Assembly: GCA_028141225.1 (NCBI GenBank)
Contig: JAOIPS010000006.1
Span: 1-58,186, forward strand
Direction of reading: 5' to 3'
DNA length: 58,186 nucleotides
Source of the DNA: Prochlorococcus sp. AH-736-L23
GTDB taxonomy: Bacteria > Cyanobacteriota > Cyanobacteriia > PCC-6307 > Cyanobiaceae
Translations under genes and position numbers: made by a program
In this document: positions 21,154-30,933 of the stretch, one piece after another
How the letters are laid out: each line of letters starts with the position of its first letter
Position numbering within the stretch: position 1 is the first letter of the stretch
The notes under the pieces: generated by a model
What the model saw: the letters and a program-made list of their open reading frames with translations, nothing else
Database searches by the model: none
Told to the model about the DNA's origin: nothing

Positions 21154-23751
21154 TTAATTTTCGCTGCCTTGGTTAAATTGGACTGCTTCTTCTGTTTGTT
21201 CATGAGGAACTAATACAACTTCTGATAAATGATCACCCTCATCTAATCTTTGTAATTTTACTCCAGTAGCGGCTCTAGACTGCTGGGATATTTTATCTGC
21301 TTTTGTTCTCACTATCACGCCTTTTTCGGTCACAAAAAGTAATTCTTCTCCTTCTCCAAGGACCTTCAAACAAACTAATACATCATCTTTAATTCTGAAT
21401 TTTATTGCTCTTAAGCCCATGCCGGCTCTTTTTTGTAATCTAAATTGAGTTACAGGTACTCTTTTACCTAGTCCAAATGCACTGGCTATTAGTACCCAAG
21501 GACCTTCAGAAGAGTTAACTTCAAGATTTTCATCAGAATCTTTCGTGAGATCTTCATTTTTAGCTAATTGATCAACTAAATCAGATGTTAAAACATCCAT
21601 AGATACAAGATTGTCTCCTTTCCTAAGGTTCATAGATTTAACCCCCCTTGCCGTCCTACCTAGTGGCCTTAATTCGTTAATATTTAGTCTGAAATGAATC
21701 GCCATTCCTGTTCTTGATCCAATCAAAACACTGTCACCTTCTTTAGATAATCTAACCCAAGTTAAAGCATCTCCGTCCTCAAGATTTATTGCTATTAAAC
21801 CATTTGATCGAATTTTTGAGAAAGCAGAAAGTGAAGTTCTTTTTATAAATCCAGCCTTTGTTAGCATTAATAGATAACAATCGTTATCAAAAGAATCTAC
21901 TGCAACTAGTGAAGTTATCTTTTCTTCTCTTGGTATTGGGAGAAGTTGAACTGATGGAGTACCTTTAGCTGTTCTGCTACTCATGGGAACTCTATACGCT
22001 GGCAGAGCATAAGATACCCCTCTGTCACTAAAAAGCAAAAGAGTATCATGATCATTACAACTTATAAATAGTTTTACTTCATCATCTTCTTGTGTCTTTG
22101 TTCCAGCTTTACCTCTGGACCCACGACTTGTAGATTCGAATTCATTAACAGGCATTCTTTTTAAATAACCTGCTTCAGTCAATAAAACTACAGATCTGTC
22201 ATTAGCGATAAGATCAATATCATCTAGACCACCGCCTAAATCAAGTATTTCTGTTTTTCTTGGAGAGGAAAATCTTTCGTCAATTTTGTTAAGTTCTTCA
22301 AGAATAATTTCAAAAATTCTTTCTTTACTATTCAATATTTGCTGATATAAGTTGATTTTTCTGGTTAACTCATTATGTTCGCCTTTGATTTTATCAGCTT
22401 CTAGTGCTGTTAATCTTCTTAATTGCATTTGTAAAATAGCTTCTGCCTGTGTGGCAGATAACTCATGATCAGTTTGTAATTTTTCTCTGGCTGAAACTGT
22501 ATCTTTTGCTGATCTTATTAGATTAATAATCTCATCCATATCCCTTAATGCTAATAAAAGGCCTTTTACAATGTGATCCCTCTCTTCAGCCTTTTTTAAT
22601 AAAAATCCTGTTCTTCGCCTTATCGTCTCCACTCTGAAGTCTAGAAATACATCTAACATTTTCCTGAGTGAAAGTGTTGTGGGCTCTCCTTTTACTAAAG
22701 CAAGGATATTTGCGCTGAAGTTATTTTGTAAAGGTGTTAACTTAAATAAATTATTTAAAACTACTTGTGGGTAGGCATCCCTTTTTAGTTCAATAACAAT
22801 CCTCATTCCATCTCGATCACTTTCATCTCTAATATCAGAAATACCTTCTAATTTTTTTTCATTAACCAAGTCAGCAATTCTTTCTATCAATGCCGCTTTA
22901 TTAGTTTGAAATGGGAGCTCTGTAATTATTACTGCATCTTTTTCTACTCTGCCACTGGATTTAATTTGCTCAATATTTGCTACACCTCTCATAGTTATTG
23001 AACCCCTCCCTGTCTTGAAAGTTTCTCTGATGCCATCTCTGCCTAAGATTTGACCACCTGTGGGAAAATCAGGACCCTTAATAATTTCAAAAAGTTCTCT
23101 ATCTTCAATCGAAGGGTTTTTGATGATTGATTTAAGACCATTAATTAATTCCCCTAAGTTATGAGGTGGAATATTAGTTGCCATTCCTACTGCTATTCCA
23201 GATGATCCATTTAGTAGTAGTTGAGGAATCCTAGCGGGTAAAACTGTTGGTTCTTGCTGAGAACCGTCAAAATTATCGGCGAAATCTACAGTTTCAGATT
23301 CAATATCCTCTAATAAACTTTCGTCTGTAAGAGACTGTAAACGAGATTCTGTATATCTCATTGCGGCTGGAGGGTCGTTATCAACTGAACCAAAGTTTCC
23401 ATGGCCATCTATTAATGGCATCCTCATAGAGAAATCTTGTGCCATCCTAACCAAAGCATCATAAACAGCAGTATCGCCGTGAGGGTGGTATTTACCTAGT
23501 ACTTCTCCAACAACTCTTGCACATTTTCTGTAGGGTCTACCGCTAGTTAAACCAAGTTCATACATTGCATAAAGAATTCTTCTATGAACAGGTTTCAATC
23601 CATCTCTTACATCTGGAAGAGCGCGACCGACTATAACGCTCATTGCATACTCGAGGTATGAGCGAGACATCTCGTTTCTTAGGTCAGTCTGAATAATTCG
23701 GTCGTTATCTTCGCTTAATCCTGAGTTATCAGAATCTAAAATATCAGACAT
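21154..23751 (-). CDS. gyrA: DNA gyrase (type IIA topoisomerase) subunit A
   Basis: An 865-residue DNA-cleaving subunit. The N-terminal breakage-reunion domain has [37 protein letters not shown] (quinolone-resistance region), and the catalytic Tyr133 in [10 protein letters not shown]. The C-terminal half shows the repeating beta-pinwheel blades. The canonical QRRGGKG GyrA box, needed for DNA wrapping, is replaced by [13 protein letters not shown]. Cyanobacteria often carry this variant, and Prochlorococcus may have two paralogues, so a ParC-like role is a weaker alternative. A 180-nt gap separates it from the divergent guaB3. Confidence 0.92.
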   Translation of the reverse strand: MSDILDSDNSGLSEDNDRIIQTDLRNEMSRSYLEYAMSVIVGRALPDVRDGLKPVHRRILYAMYELGLTSGRPYRKCARVVGEVLGKYHPHGDTAVYDALVRMAQDFSMRMPLIDGHGNFGSVDNDPPAAMRYTESRLQSLTDESLLEDIESETVDFADNFDGSQQEPTVLPARIPQLLLNGSSGIAVGMATNIPPHNLGELINGLKSIIKNPSIEDRELFEIIKGPDFPTGGQILGRDGIRETFKTGRGSITMRGVANIEQIKSSGRVEKDAVIITELPFQTNKAALIERIADLVNEKKLEGISDIRDESDRDGMRIVIELKRDAYPQVVLNNLFKLTPLQNNFSANILALVKGEPTTLSLRKMLDVFLDFRVETIRRRTGFLLKKAEERDHIVKGLLLALRDMDEIINLIRSAKDTVSAREKLQTDHELSATQAEAILQMQLRRLTALEADKIKGEHNELTRKINLYQQILNSKERIFEIILEELNKIDERFSSPRKTEILDLGGGLDDIDLIANDRSVVLLTEAGYLKRMPVNEFESTSRGSRGKAGTKTQEDDEVKLFISCNDHDTLLLFSDRGVSYALPAYRVPMSSRTAKGTPSVQLLPIPREEKITSLVAVDSFDNDCYLLMLTKAGFIKRTSLSAFSKIRSNGLIAINLEDGDALTWVRLSKEGDSVLIGSRTGMAIHFRLNINELRPLGRTARGVKSMNLRKGDNLVSMDVLTSDLVDQLAKNEDLTKDSDENLEVNSSEGPWVLIASAFGLGKRVPVTQFRLQKRAGMGLRAIKFRIKDDVLVCLKVLGEGEELLFVTEKGVIVRTKADKISQQSRAATGVKLQRLDEGDHLSEVVLVPHEQTEEAVQFNQGSEN

Positions 23752-23931
23752 ATAAAAATCCTTTTTTTAATAATAATCGCTGATTGTCATAATGAATAAA
23801 AAAAAATATTTATTTAATTCCCAAATACTCACATTTACACACAAATCAAAATAAAACCTGTTGTTTTTGAATAAATCTTGGCTTATTACCCCTTTAGTTG
23901 TTAATTTAATCAGAATAAAGAGTAAAATTCC

Positions 23932-25095
23932 GTGAATATTGAACTTGGATTAAATAAAAAAGTCAGAAGGGCTTATGGCATCGATGAAATAGCTTTAGTC
24001 CCTGGTAATAGAACACTTGATTACGATTTAACTGATGCTTCTTGGTCAATAGGTGATATCAAAAGAGAAGTTCCGATCGTAGCAAGTGCTATGGACAGTG
24101 TTGTCGATGTAAATACGGCTGTAGAACTCACAAAATTAGGTTCCATAGGGGTTATTAATATGGAGGGCATACAAACAAGATATGAAAATCCTGATGAAAT
24201 ATTGAACCAAATAGCATCAGTCGGAAAGAATGATTTCGTACCATTAATGCAGAAGATATACAGCGAACCCATTAAGACGGAATTGATCTTACAAAGAATA
24301 AATGAGGTCAAAGAAGGAGGAGGCATCGCTGCTTTTAGTGGGACGCCTCAAGCTGCTATTAATTTTAAAGAAACACTTAATAATTCCAAAATAGATTTAT
24401 TTTTTCTTCAAGGAACAGTAGTTTCAACTGAACATCTTGGTATGGAAGGTAAGGAAACCCTAAATATTAAAGATCTCTGCCAATCTATGAATGCCCCAGT
24501 TGTAGCTGGAAATTGTGTTACTTACGAAGTTGCAAAACTTCTCATGGATGCTGGAGTTGCAGGATTAATGGTTGGGATAGGACCTGGAGCTGCATGTACA
24601 TCAAGAGGAGTATTGGGAATTGGAATCCCTCAAGCAACTGCAATTGCTGATTGTAGTGAGGCAAGAAATGATTACTTTGAAGAAAGTGGTCGTTATATTC
24701 CTATCATTGGTGATGGAGGAATTGTAACTGGGGGAGATATCTGTAAATGTTTAGCATGTGGAGCAGATGCAGTAATGATTGGATCCCCAATAGCTAAATC
24801 CTCAAACGCTCCAGGTAAAGGATTTCACTGGGGTATGGCTACTCCAAGTCCAGTATTGCCTAGGGGCACAAGAATTGAAGTTGGTTCTTCAGGATCCTTA
24901 GAAAGAATAATTAAGGGCCCTGCGTTACTTGATGATGGGACACATAACTTATTAGGAGCCATTAGAACCTCAATGAGTACTCTTGGGGCAAAAAATATTA
25001 AAGAAATGCAAGAAGTACAAATAGTTATCGCACCATCGCTTCTTACAGAGGGTAAAGTTTACCAAAAAGCTCAGCAGCTTGGAATGGGTAAGTAG
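23932..25095 (+). CDS. guaB3: IMP dehydrogenase, GuaB3 family
   Basis: A 387-residue TIM-barrel enzyme of the IMPDH/GMP reductase superfamily, acting in guanine nucleotide synthesis. The catalytic-loop cysteine is Cys222 in GIGPGAACTSRGVLGIGIPQ, and the phosphate-binding GDGGIVTGGDICKCLACGADAVMIG follows. It lacks the two CBS domains that interrupt ordinary GuaB, and its length fits the GuaB3 subgroup of cyanobacteria and actinobacteria. The start is GTG 23932. Yfr1 lies 83 nt downstream, the same synteny known from Prochlorococcus MED4. Confidence 0.92.
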   Translation: MNIELGLNKKVRRAYGIDEIALVPGNRTLDYDLTDASWSIGDIKREVPIVASAMDSVVDVNTAVELTKLGSIGVINMEGIQTRYENPDEILNQIASVGKNDFVPLMQKIYSEPIKTELILQRINEVKEGGGIAAFSGTPQAAINFKETLNNSKIDLFFLQGTVVSTEHLGMEGKETLNIKDLCQSMNAPVVAGNCVTYEVAKLLMDAGVAGLMVGIGPGAACTSRGVLGIGIPQATAIADCSEARNDYFEESGRYIPIIGDGGIVTGGDICKCLACGADAVMIGSPIAKSSNAPGKGFHWGMATPSPVLPRGTRIEVGSSGSLERIIKGPALLDDGTHNLLGAIRTSMSTLGAKNIKEMQEVQIVIAPSLLTEGKVYQKAQQLGMGK

Positions 25096-25164
25096 TTTCT
25101 ATAGAGCAAAACTATAAACCTTAGTGAATTAAGTATTAAATTGAAAAATTTTCTAATTAGGAGT

Positions 25165-25170
25165 TATTAT
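25165..25170 (+). promoter_or_regulatory. -10 element of the Yfr1 promoter
   Basis: TATTAT centred about 11 nt upstream of the GGGGG that begins the Yfr1 RNA. It is a good match to the TAnnnT -10 box used in Prochlorococcus. No clear -35 box is visible. The assignment rests on spacing to the expected RNA start. Confidence 0.5.
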
Positions 25171-25178
25171 GAAATGAT

Positions 25179-25233
25179 GGGGGAAACCCCATACTCCTCA
25201 CACACTAAATCGCCCGATTTATCGGGCTTTTTT
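25179..25233 (+). ncRNA. yfr1: Yfr1 small regulatory RNA
   Basis: A 55-nt transcript fits all Yfr1 hallmarks. There is a 5' hairpin GGGG-GAAA-CCCC and an unpaired centre holding the near-invariant ACTCCTCACAC (25193-25203). A 3' terminator hairpin GCCCGA/TCGGGC runs into six or more T. The position between guaB and trxA is the known location in marine Prochlorococcus. Yfr1 is known to repress translation of outer-membrane porin-like som mRNAs in MED4 by base pairing through its central segment. It is not marked by any ORF. Confidence 0.95.
25213..25233 (+). terminator. Intrinsic terminator of Yfr1
   Basis: GCCCGAT and ATCGGGC pair perfectly over a minimal loop, and a run of T follows (25228-25233). 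It serves Yfr1 and would also stop readthrough from guaB3 before trxA. Confidence 0.9.
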
Positions 25234-25324
25234 AAATATTTTGTTACTTATATTGTTTTATCTGTAATGAAATCATCACTTCAAAGAATTGCCTGCTAAA
25301 TTTTCAAAAAGGAATACTTAAATT

Positions 25325-25648
25325 ATGTCATCAGCTCCAGCCGTAACTGATTCTTCATTTGACAAAGATGTACTGCAAAGTGATCTACCAGTATTGGTTG
25401 ATTTTTGGGCCCCATGGTGCGGTCCATGTAGGATGGTCGCTCCAGTTGTAGAAGAAATCTCAAAAGACTTTGAAGGGAAAATTAAAGTTTTTAAATTAAA
25501 CACAGATGAGAATCCAAATGTAGCAAGTCAATATGGAATTAGAAGTATTCCTACATTAATGATCTTTAAAGGAGGTCAAAAGGTTGATACCGTTGTTGGC
25601 GCTGTGCCAAAAGCAACTCTTTCGAGCACTTTAACTAAGCATTTATAA
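25325..25648 (+). CDS. trxA: Thioredoxin
   Basis: A 107-residue m-type thioredoxin, the general protein disulfide reductase of the cytosol and carbon-fixation redox control. The redox pair is Cys32/Cys35 in [11 protein letters not shown], the buried Asp sits in LVDFWA, and the cis-Pro lies in SIPTLMIF. Length is normal. It follows Yfr1 and precedes hisH by 11 nt. Confidence 0.96.
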   Translation: MSSAPAVTDSSFDKDVLQSDLPVLVDFWAPWCGPCRMVAPVVEEISKDFEGKIKVFKLNTDENPNVASQYGIRSIPTLMIFKGGQKVDTVVGAVPKATLSSTLTKHL

Positions 25649-25659
25649 ATTTAAAAGCT

Positions 25660-26277
25660 TTGCATAAAATTGGACTAATAGACTATGGAATGGGTAACAT
25701 TCATTCTGTAACAAAATCTCTAGAAAGTCTTGGAGAAGAAATTATATTAATTAAAAACTTTAATGATTCTAAGCTTTGTAAGGCGATAATTCTTCCTGGG
25801 GTTGGAGCATTTGATCCGGCCATGAATAATCTCATAAAAACTGATTTGATAACTGATTTGAAAAATTGGATTAAAAGTGGTAAGTCCTTTTTTGGGATAT
25901 GTTTAGGTCTCCAACTCCTTTTTGAATCTAGTGATGAAGGAAAAGTTCAAGGGCTGGGAGTTTTAAAAGGAAAAATACAAAAAATACCCAATATTCTTAA
26001 CCAGAGAATCCCCCATATGGGTTGGTGCCAACTTTTACCTACAAAACCAAATACATTATTTGAGCTTGAAGAATTAAATAATTGGGTCTATTTTGTACAT
26101 TCCTATCATGCAATCCCAGATGACTTAAATATTATTGCAGCCCAGGTTGATTATGGCTCTGAAAAATTAACTGCAATGATTGAGAATGATAATTTATTGG
26201 CCTGTCAATTTCATCCGGAAAAATCTGGAAAAACCGGAGAAAAACTATTAAGAAGATGGCTGAGTAATATTCAATAA
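25660..26277 (+). CDS. hisH: Imidazole glycerol phosphate synthase, glutaminase subunit
   Basis: Supplies ammonia to HisF in histidine biosynthesis. This 205-residue class I glutamine amidotransferase has the oxyanion loop PGVGAFD, nucleophile Cys81 in FGICLGLQLLFES, and the catalytic His-x-Glu in CQFHPEKSG near the C-terminus. The start is a TTG at 25660. No ATG or GTG lies between it and the conserved IGLIDYGMGN opening, so TTG is required. The gap to trxA is 11 nt and to rsmD 13 nt. Confidence 0.95.
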   Translation: MHKIGLIDYGMGNIHSVTKSLESLGEEIILIKNFNDSKLCKAIILPGVGAFDPAMNNLIKTDLITDLKNWIKSGKSFFGICLGLQLLFESSDEGKVQGLGVLKGKIQKIPNILNQRIPHMGWCQLLPTKPNTLFELEELNNWVYFVHSYHAIPDDLNIIAAQVDYGSEKLTAMIENDNLLACQFHPEKSGKTGEKLLRRWLSNIQ

Positions 26278-26290
26278 CAGATGATTAGGG

Positions 26291-26890
26291 ATGAAGACTA
26301 ACTTAAGATTAATAGGTGGCAAAAAACTCCAAAGCCCAAATAATATTCATACGAGACCTACCACTCTGAGAGTGAGAGAGGCAATATTTAATATATTGAA
26401 CAAAAGAGTTGAAAATAGTAACTGGTTAGATCTATTTAGTGGAACAGGGGCCATATCTTGTGAAGCCTTTAATCACGGGGCAAGCAAAATACTCGCAATT
26501 GAAAAAAATAAAATCAACTCAAAAATTTGCCTAGAAAATTTACTCTCGTTGGAGAACATAGAGAATAGGAGACATGATATCGAAGTTATTTGTAAAGATG
26601 TTTTGAAATGGACAAAACCAAATTATGAGAGAAACTTATCCTCTAGAAATTTGGATTTAAACAATTTAAAATTTGATTTTGTTTATCTAGATCCTCCCTA
26701 CGATGTTGATTTCCATGAATTAGTTTTAAATCAATTATTCAATTGTAATTTTTTAAAAAGGGATTCAACAGTTATTTGTGAACATTCTCCAAACCTATTT
26801 ATTAAAAAAAGTACTTTGTGGGAAACTATAGATGTAAGAAACTATGGGCAGTCAAGATTAACATTTTTAATCAATGTCAAGCATCCCTGA
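26291..26890 (+). CDS. rsmD: 16S rRNA (guanine-N2)-methyltransferase RsmD
   Basis: Methylates G966 of 16S rRNA. The 199-residue protein has the SAM-binding region [20 protein letters not shown], the acidic IEKNK turn and the catalytic FVYLDPPYD. The N-terminal [15 protein letters not shown] is typical of RsmD. Its last 24 nt overlap the end of petG on the opposite strand, an arrangement that constrains both C-termini. Confidence 0.93.
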   Translation: MKTNLRLIGGKKLQSPNNIHTRPTTLRVREAIFNILNKRVENSNWLDLFSGTGAISCEAFNHGASKILAIEKNKINSKICLENLLSLENIENRRHDIEVICKDVLKWTKPNYERNLSSRNLDLNNLKFDFVYLDPPYDVDFHELVLNQLFNCNFLKRDSTVICEHSPNLFIKKSTLWETIDVRNYGQSRLTFLINVKHP

Positions 26891-26986
26891 ACCTCTTCTG
26901 TATTGATTCCATGCACTTACGAATAATCCAAGAAGAGTTATTGGAACTAAACCTAAAACAATTCCACATAGAAGAGGCTCGATCAT
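26867..26986 (-). CDS. petG: Cytochrome b6f complex subunit PetG
   Basis: A 39-residue single-helix protein needed for b6f assembly and stability in the thylakoid membrane. The sequence opens [18 protein letters not shown] and continues through a membrane helix to a basic stop-transfer WNQYRRG, exactly the PetG pattern. The open frame extends upstream, but only the Met at 26986 gives the right length. It overlaps the 3' end of rsmD antisense by 24 nt and diverges from cytM, whose GTG lies 55 nt away. The two photosynthetic electron-transfer genes may therefore share a promoter region. Confidence 0.95.
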   Translation of the reverse strand: MIEPLLCGIVLGLVPITLLGLFVSAWNQYRRGSGMLDID

Positions 26987-27041
26987 TTTTTTGCCTTTTT
27001 TGAATTTCTTACCCACAATTGTTACATAGAGACTATTTTTT

Positions 27042-27428
27042 GTGTCAACATCTTCATCAACTGCAGCAGAAAGAGATTTTAAAAGAGAATTCTTAAAAAT
27101 TATTTTTATTGTATTTGGAGTTTTATTGATTTGTTTTTCAATATTTTTCGTAAAACAACAAGAAAATGACAAATATATTATCGAAACTCTTAAGCTTAAT
27201 GGGTCTGCTGATGAAGGAGATGCTCTTTTTAAGATAAATTGTGTTGGATGTCATGGAATTACTGCAAGAGGTTTAGTGGGCCCAGACTTACACTCAATAA
27301 CTCAACGTTTGAATGATAAAGAGATAATAAAACAAGTTACAGGAGGCCTAACTCCTCCTATGCCAAGTTTTGAAATTGATCCTGTCAATATGTCCAATTT
27401 ATTAAAATACCTTCATAGCCTTGAATGA
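27042..27428 (+). CDS. cytM: Cytochrome cM
   Basis: A 128-residue membrane-anchored c-type cytochrome, thought to modulate electron flow between photosynthetic and respiratory chains. An N-terminal uncleaved anchor spans about 19-37. The haem site is CVGCH (Cys67, Cys70, His71), and the distal ligand is probably Met107 in TPPMPSF. The start is GTG 27042. It overlaps the next gene by 4 nt (ATGA), so translation is coupled. Confidence 0.88.
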   Translation: MSTSSSTAAERDFKREFLKIIFIVFGVLLICFSIFFVKQQENDKYIIETLKLNGSADEGDALFKINCVGCHGITARGLVGPDLHSITQRLNDKEIIKQVTGGLTPPMPSFEIDPVNMSNLLKYLHSLE

Positions 27429-28174
27429 TTTTGGGAAAAAATTTTTCTAATTTAAAGGTAATATTAGTTGAACCAAATGGTCCTTTAAATGTAGGGAGTG
27501 TTGCTAGATTATGCAGTAATTTTGAAGTTGATGAATTAAGAATTGTTTCTCCTAAATGCGATATATTTTCTTTAGAAGCAAAAAAAATGGCCCTGAAAGG
27601 TCAAAAATTTCTTAAACATTGTAAGATTTTCGATGATCTTCAAAAAGCAATTTTTGATTGTGATTTAGTTCTAGCATCATGTGGAAGGATTGATTTAAAT
27701 AAAGATTCATTTTTTGAATCTTCTGAAGAAATATTCGATTGGACTTTATCCTTTAAAAGGATAAATAATTTAGCAATTATATTTGGAAGAGAAGATAGAG
27801 GATTAACTAATAGTGAATTGCTTCTAGCAAATAAAACTTTTAATATCCCAACTTCTCAGAATAATCCTTCATTAAATCTTTCTCACGCTGTTTCAATAGT
27901 TTTGTATGAATTAAATAAGTCTTTTAATAAGAATTTAAATAATGAATTAAAAGTTTTTAACATGGCATCTTCAAAAGAAGTATATGATACATTTGTAGAC
28001 ATAGAGGAAATGCTTTTGCGAGTTGGATATCTCTTAAAACATACCTCCAAGGCAAAAATCACTAAATTTAAGAATTTTATTTTGAGGGCAAATACATCAA
28101 AGCACGAAATAAATGTTTTAAGAGGAATAGTCCATCAAATAAACTGGTTTTTGAACAATTCAAAAAAAAAATAA
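27425..28174 (+). CDS. RNA 2'-O-methyltransferase, TrmH/TrmJ (SpoU) family
   Basis: A 249-residue SPOUT-fold enzyme. The conserved motifs are VEPNGPLNVGSVARLCSNF at the N-terminus, IIFGREDRGLTNSELLLA (motif 2) and IPTSQNNPSLNLSHAVSIVLYEL (motif 3, forming the trefoil knot). The arrangement with a C-terminal helical extension fits TrmJ, which methylates position 32 of tRNAs. An rRNA target cannot be excluded. Start overlaps the cytM stop (ATGA). Confidence 0.88.
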   Translation: MILGKNFSNLKVILVEPNGPLNVGSVARLCSNFEVDELRIVSPKCDIFSLEAKKMALKGQKFLKHCKIFDDLQKAIFDCDLVLASCGRIDLNKDSFFESSEEIFDWTLSFKRINNLAIIFGREDRGLTNSELLLANKTFNIPTSQNNPSLNLSHAVSIVLYELNKSFNKNLNNELKVFNMASSKEVYDTFVDIEEMLLRVGYLLKHTSKAKITKFKNFILRANTSKHEINVLRGIVHQINWFLNNSKKK

Positions 28175-28295
28175 GTAAGTATAAATTTGTTTAGTTATTA
28201 TTTATTTCTTGTTTTAATTTGATGTGGATATTTACTAAAAACATTTTCTGAAGTAGCATCTATTGATTATTTGAATATTTAAGAAAACTAAAACT

Positions 28296-29384
28296 GTGCC
28301 TACAACAAAGAAAAGAAGAGTTTTTCCCTTTACAGCAGTAATAGGTCAAGAAGAAATGAAATTGGCTCTCTTGTTAAATGTTATTGATCCAAGAATTGGA
28401 GGAGTGATGATAATGGGTGATAGAGGGACTGGAAAGTCTACTACAATCAGAGCCTTAGCTGATTTGTTACCTGCAATCGATGTTGTTAAAGACGATCCAT
28501 ATAATAGTTCACTAGTCGATCCTGATTTACAAAGTAAAGAAGTTTTGGAAAAAATCACTCAAGGAGAAAATCTGGAGAGTATTCAAAAACAAGTGCCTAT
28601 GGTTGATTTGCCTTTAGGGGCTACTGAAGACAGGCTTTGTGGAACCATTGATATTGAGAAGGCTTTGAGCGAAGGTGTTAAGGCATTCGAACCAGGTCTA
28701 TTGGCAAAAGCTAATAGGGGTTTACTATACGTTGATGAAGTGAATTTACTTGATGATCATTTAGTTGATGTACTTTTAGATTCGGCCGCTTCCGGATGGA
28801 ATACAGTTGAAAGGGAGGGAGTCTCAGTTAGACATCCTGCGAGATTTGTCCTTATTGGTTCAGGAAATCCAGAAGAAGGTGAATTAAGGCCTCAACTATT
28901 GGACAGGTTTGGAATGAGTGTTGAAGTTAAGACAGTTAGAGATGCTGAATTAAGAGTTCAAGTAGTTGATCAAAGAACTTCTTTTGATGATAATCCTGAT
29001 GAGTTTTCATTGAGTGTTGAGAAACAACAGGATGAACTTCAACAAAAAGTTATTAAAGCACAAGAAATATTAAATTCTGTTCAAATGGACGATGACTTAA
29101 GATTGAATATTTCTGCAATCTGCGGAGAACTAGATGTGGATGGTTTGCGTGGAGATATTGTTACAAATAGGTCTGCAAGGGCAATTGCAGCATTTGAGGG
29201 CAGAACTGAAGTGCAAGAAGATGATATAGCAAGGGTTATTTCTTGTTCTTTAAGACATAGACTTAGAAAAGATCCCTTAGAGCAAGTTGATTCAGGTGAA
29301 AGAGTTATTCAAGCTTTTTGTAAAGTATTTGATTTAGATGAAAAAGAAAATCTTTCAAAATTTCAATTGTCTGCTGAAGCATAA
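28296..29384 (+). CDS. chlI: Magnesium chelatase ATPase subunit I
   Basis: AAA+ motor of Mg-chelatase, the first committed enzyme of chlorophyll synthesis. The 362-residue protein opens with [20 protein letters not shown] and has Walker [10 protein letters not shown], Walker [13 protein letters not shown], sensor 1 [21 protein letters not shown] and the sensor 2 region around [11 protein letters not shown]. The GTG start at 28296 matches the typical short Thr-rich leader. It is followed by ruvC after 5 nt. Confidence 0.97.
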   Translation: MPTTKKRRVFPFTAVIGQEEMKLALLLNVIDPRIGGVMIMGDRGTGKSTTIRALADLLPAIDVVKDDPYNSSLVDPDLQSKEVLEKITQGENLESIQKQVPMVDLPLGATEDRLCGTIDIEKALSEGVKAFEPGLLAKANRGLLYVDEVNLLDDHLVDVLLDSAASGWNTVEREGVSVRHPARFVLIGSGNPEEGELRPQLLDRFGMSVEVKTVRDAELRVQVVDQRTSFDDNPDEFSLSVEKQQDELQQKVIKAQEILNSVQMDDDLRLNISAICGELDVDGLRGDIVTNRSARAIAAFEGRTEVQEDDIARVISCSLRHRLRKDPLEQVDSGERVIQAFCKVFDLDEKENLSKFQLSAEA

Positions 29385-29389
29385 TAACA

Positions 29390-29863
29390 GTGAGAATAAT
29401 TGGGATTGACCCTGGATTAGCTAGAGTTGGTTATGGAATAATTGAGATAGAAAATGAAAAAAAGATATTATTAGATTGCGGTGTTATTGAGACAGGTAAA
29501 GATAAAAAAGAAGAAGATAGACTTTATGAGATATTCCAAGATCTTCATGAATTAATAAATCATTGGAACCCAACTGCAGCGGCAGTAGAAAAATTTTTCT
29601 TTTACAGGTCAAGCACTACCATTAGTGTGGTGCAAGCCAGAGGCGTGATTATGATGGTATTGGCCTCTAAAAAAATTGATGTTAGTGAGTACTCACCTGC
29701 TCAGATAAAATTAACAATTGCTGGGTCTGGAAAGGCATCTAAGAAAGATATTCTTGATGCTGTTATGTATAGCTTAGATCTTCAAAAACCGCCAAAACCT
29801 GATGATTCAGCAGATGCATTGGCAATAGCACTCACAAAACTAAATGAGGATGGCTTTAACTGA
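29390..29863 (+). CDS. ruvC: Holliday junction resolvase RuvC
   Basis: Endonuclease that resolves recombination junctions with RuvAB. The 157-residue protein has the first catalytic Asp in [14 protein letters not shown], Glu in [14 protein letters not shown], and the C-terminal acidic pair in [13 protein letters not shown]. The start is GTG. It sits between chlI and the folate gene with gaps of 5 and 9 nt. Confidence 0.96.
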   Translation: MRIIGIDPGLARVGYGIIEIENEKKILLDCGVIETGKDKKEEDRLYEIFQDLHELINHWNPTAAAVEKFFFYRSSTTISVVQARGVIMMVLASKKIDVSEYSPAQIKLTIAGSGKASKKDILDAVMYSLDLQKPPKPDDSADALAIALTKLNEDGFN

Positions 29864-29872
29864 AAATTTAAT

Positions 29873-30430
29873 ATGACGATCTTTGAAAATAAGAAATTGG
29901 AGAGGGATACGTTTAGAAAACTTAGAGATGGGATTTCTCTTTATCAAAGAGAAAATGTAGAAAAAAATGTAAGATTATATATTGATTCATTTATTAAGGG
30001 ATATAAAAATATTGGTTTTATAGCCATATATTGGCCTCTTAAAAATGAAGTTGATCTAAGAAGTCTTAAGAAAAAATTTACTTTAGCTTTGCCTAGATGT
30101 GAAGGTAAAAAAGAGATGTTATTTTATCCATGGGACGAAAAACCTCTTACCAAAGACTTTGAGGGAATACTAAGTCCAAATAACTCTTCCCCATTAAGTT
30201 ATTTGCAGATAAGCATGATATTTGTACCATGTCTTTCCGTTGATAAAAATTTAACAAGATTAGGTTATGGAGGAGGTTATTTTGATAAATTAAGGAGAGA
30301 TATTGCTTGGAGAAATGTTCCATGCATTGGAGTATTAACTTCTAATTGTGTAAGTACGGTTCCATTAACCAGAGCTGAGTGGGATATTCCTTTATCGGGC
30401 TTTATCACAGAAAAAGAAATATTTGTATAA
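29873..30430 (+). CDS. 5-formyltetrahydrofolate cyclo-ligase
   Basis: Converts 5-formyl-THF to 5,10-methenyl-THF using ATP, returning stored folate to the one-carbon pool. The 185-residue protein shows IAIYWPLKNEVDLR, LPRCEGKKEMLFYPW, the FVPCLSVDKNLTRLGYGGGYFDKLR signature (LGxGxGYYD-like) and a C-terminal EWDIPLSGFITE. Length matches the family. It complements folD elsewhere in the window. Confidence 0.92.
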   Translation: MTIFENKKLERDTFRKLRDGISLYQRENVEKNVRLYIDSFIKGYKNIGFIAIYWPLKNEVDLRSLKKKFTLALPRCEGKKEMLFYPWDEKPLTKDFEGILSPNNSSPLSYLQISMIFVPCLSVDKNLTRLGYGGGYFDKLRRDIAWRNVPCIGVLTSNCVSTVPLTRAEWDIPLSGFITEKEIFV

Positions 30431-30469
30431 TAGAAGATTCATAAAGTGATTAATTTATAGTTTTAAAAA

Positions 30470-30889
30470 ATGGAAAATCAGGAAAAATACAATAATTTAT
30501 CAAAATTAGTAGAAAAGTTGAAGAAATCAGAAGATCCAAAAAGAAAATATGAATATATTTTGTGGTTAGGCAAAAAATTAAAAGAACCAGATAGTGAAAT
30601 CCTTGTTGAAGAAAACAAAGTTAAGGGATGCGTTTCAGAAGTTTTTGTTAAGGCAACTATTAAAGCCGGTAAATTATTTTGGGAAGGATATTCTGATGCT
30701 CTTATAACAAAAGGTTTATTGGCCTTTCTAATAAGTGGATTAAATGAGTTAACACCAAATGAAGTTGTTGAAATAGATAAGAAATTTATAGAAGATACTG
30801 GTTTGAAATCAAGCTTAACTCCTTCTCGGTCAAATGGTTTTTTAAACATTTTATTGAAAATGCAGTCTCAAGCAAATGAATTTTTGTAG
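30470..30889 (+). CDS. sufE: SufE-type sulfur acceptor protein
   Basis: Accepts persulfide sulfur from the cysteine desulfurase SufS and delivers it to the SufBCD scaffold for Fe-S cluster assembly. The 139-residue protein has the family's single key Cys54 in VKGCVSEVFV, preceded by YEYILWLGKKL, and a later GLLAFLISGLNELTPNEV. Length and motif order are normal. Confidence 0.93.
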   Translation: MENQEKYNNLSKLVEKLKKSEDPKRKYEYILWLGKKLKEPDSEILVEENKVKGCVSEVFVKATIKAGKLFWEGYSDALITKGLLAFLISGLNELTPNEVVEIDKKFIEDTGLKSSLTPSRSNGFLNILLKMQSQANEFL

Positions 30890-30933
30890 GCCTAATAATA
30901 TAAAATTAAATTCAAAGTCAAAAGAAATAAACA

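Noticed and set aside
26987..27172. Upstream extension of the petG frame to 101 codons
   Set aside because: PetG is always about 37-39 residues; the extension runs antisense through the cytM start and has no conserved pattern.
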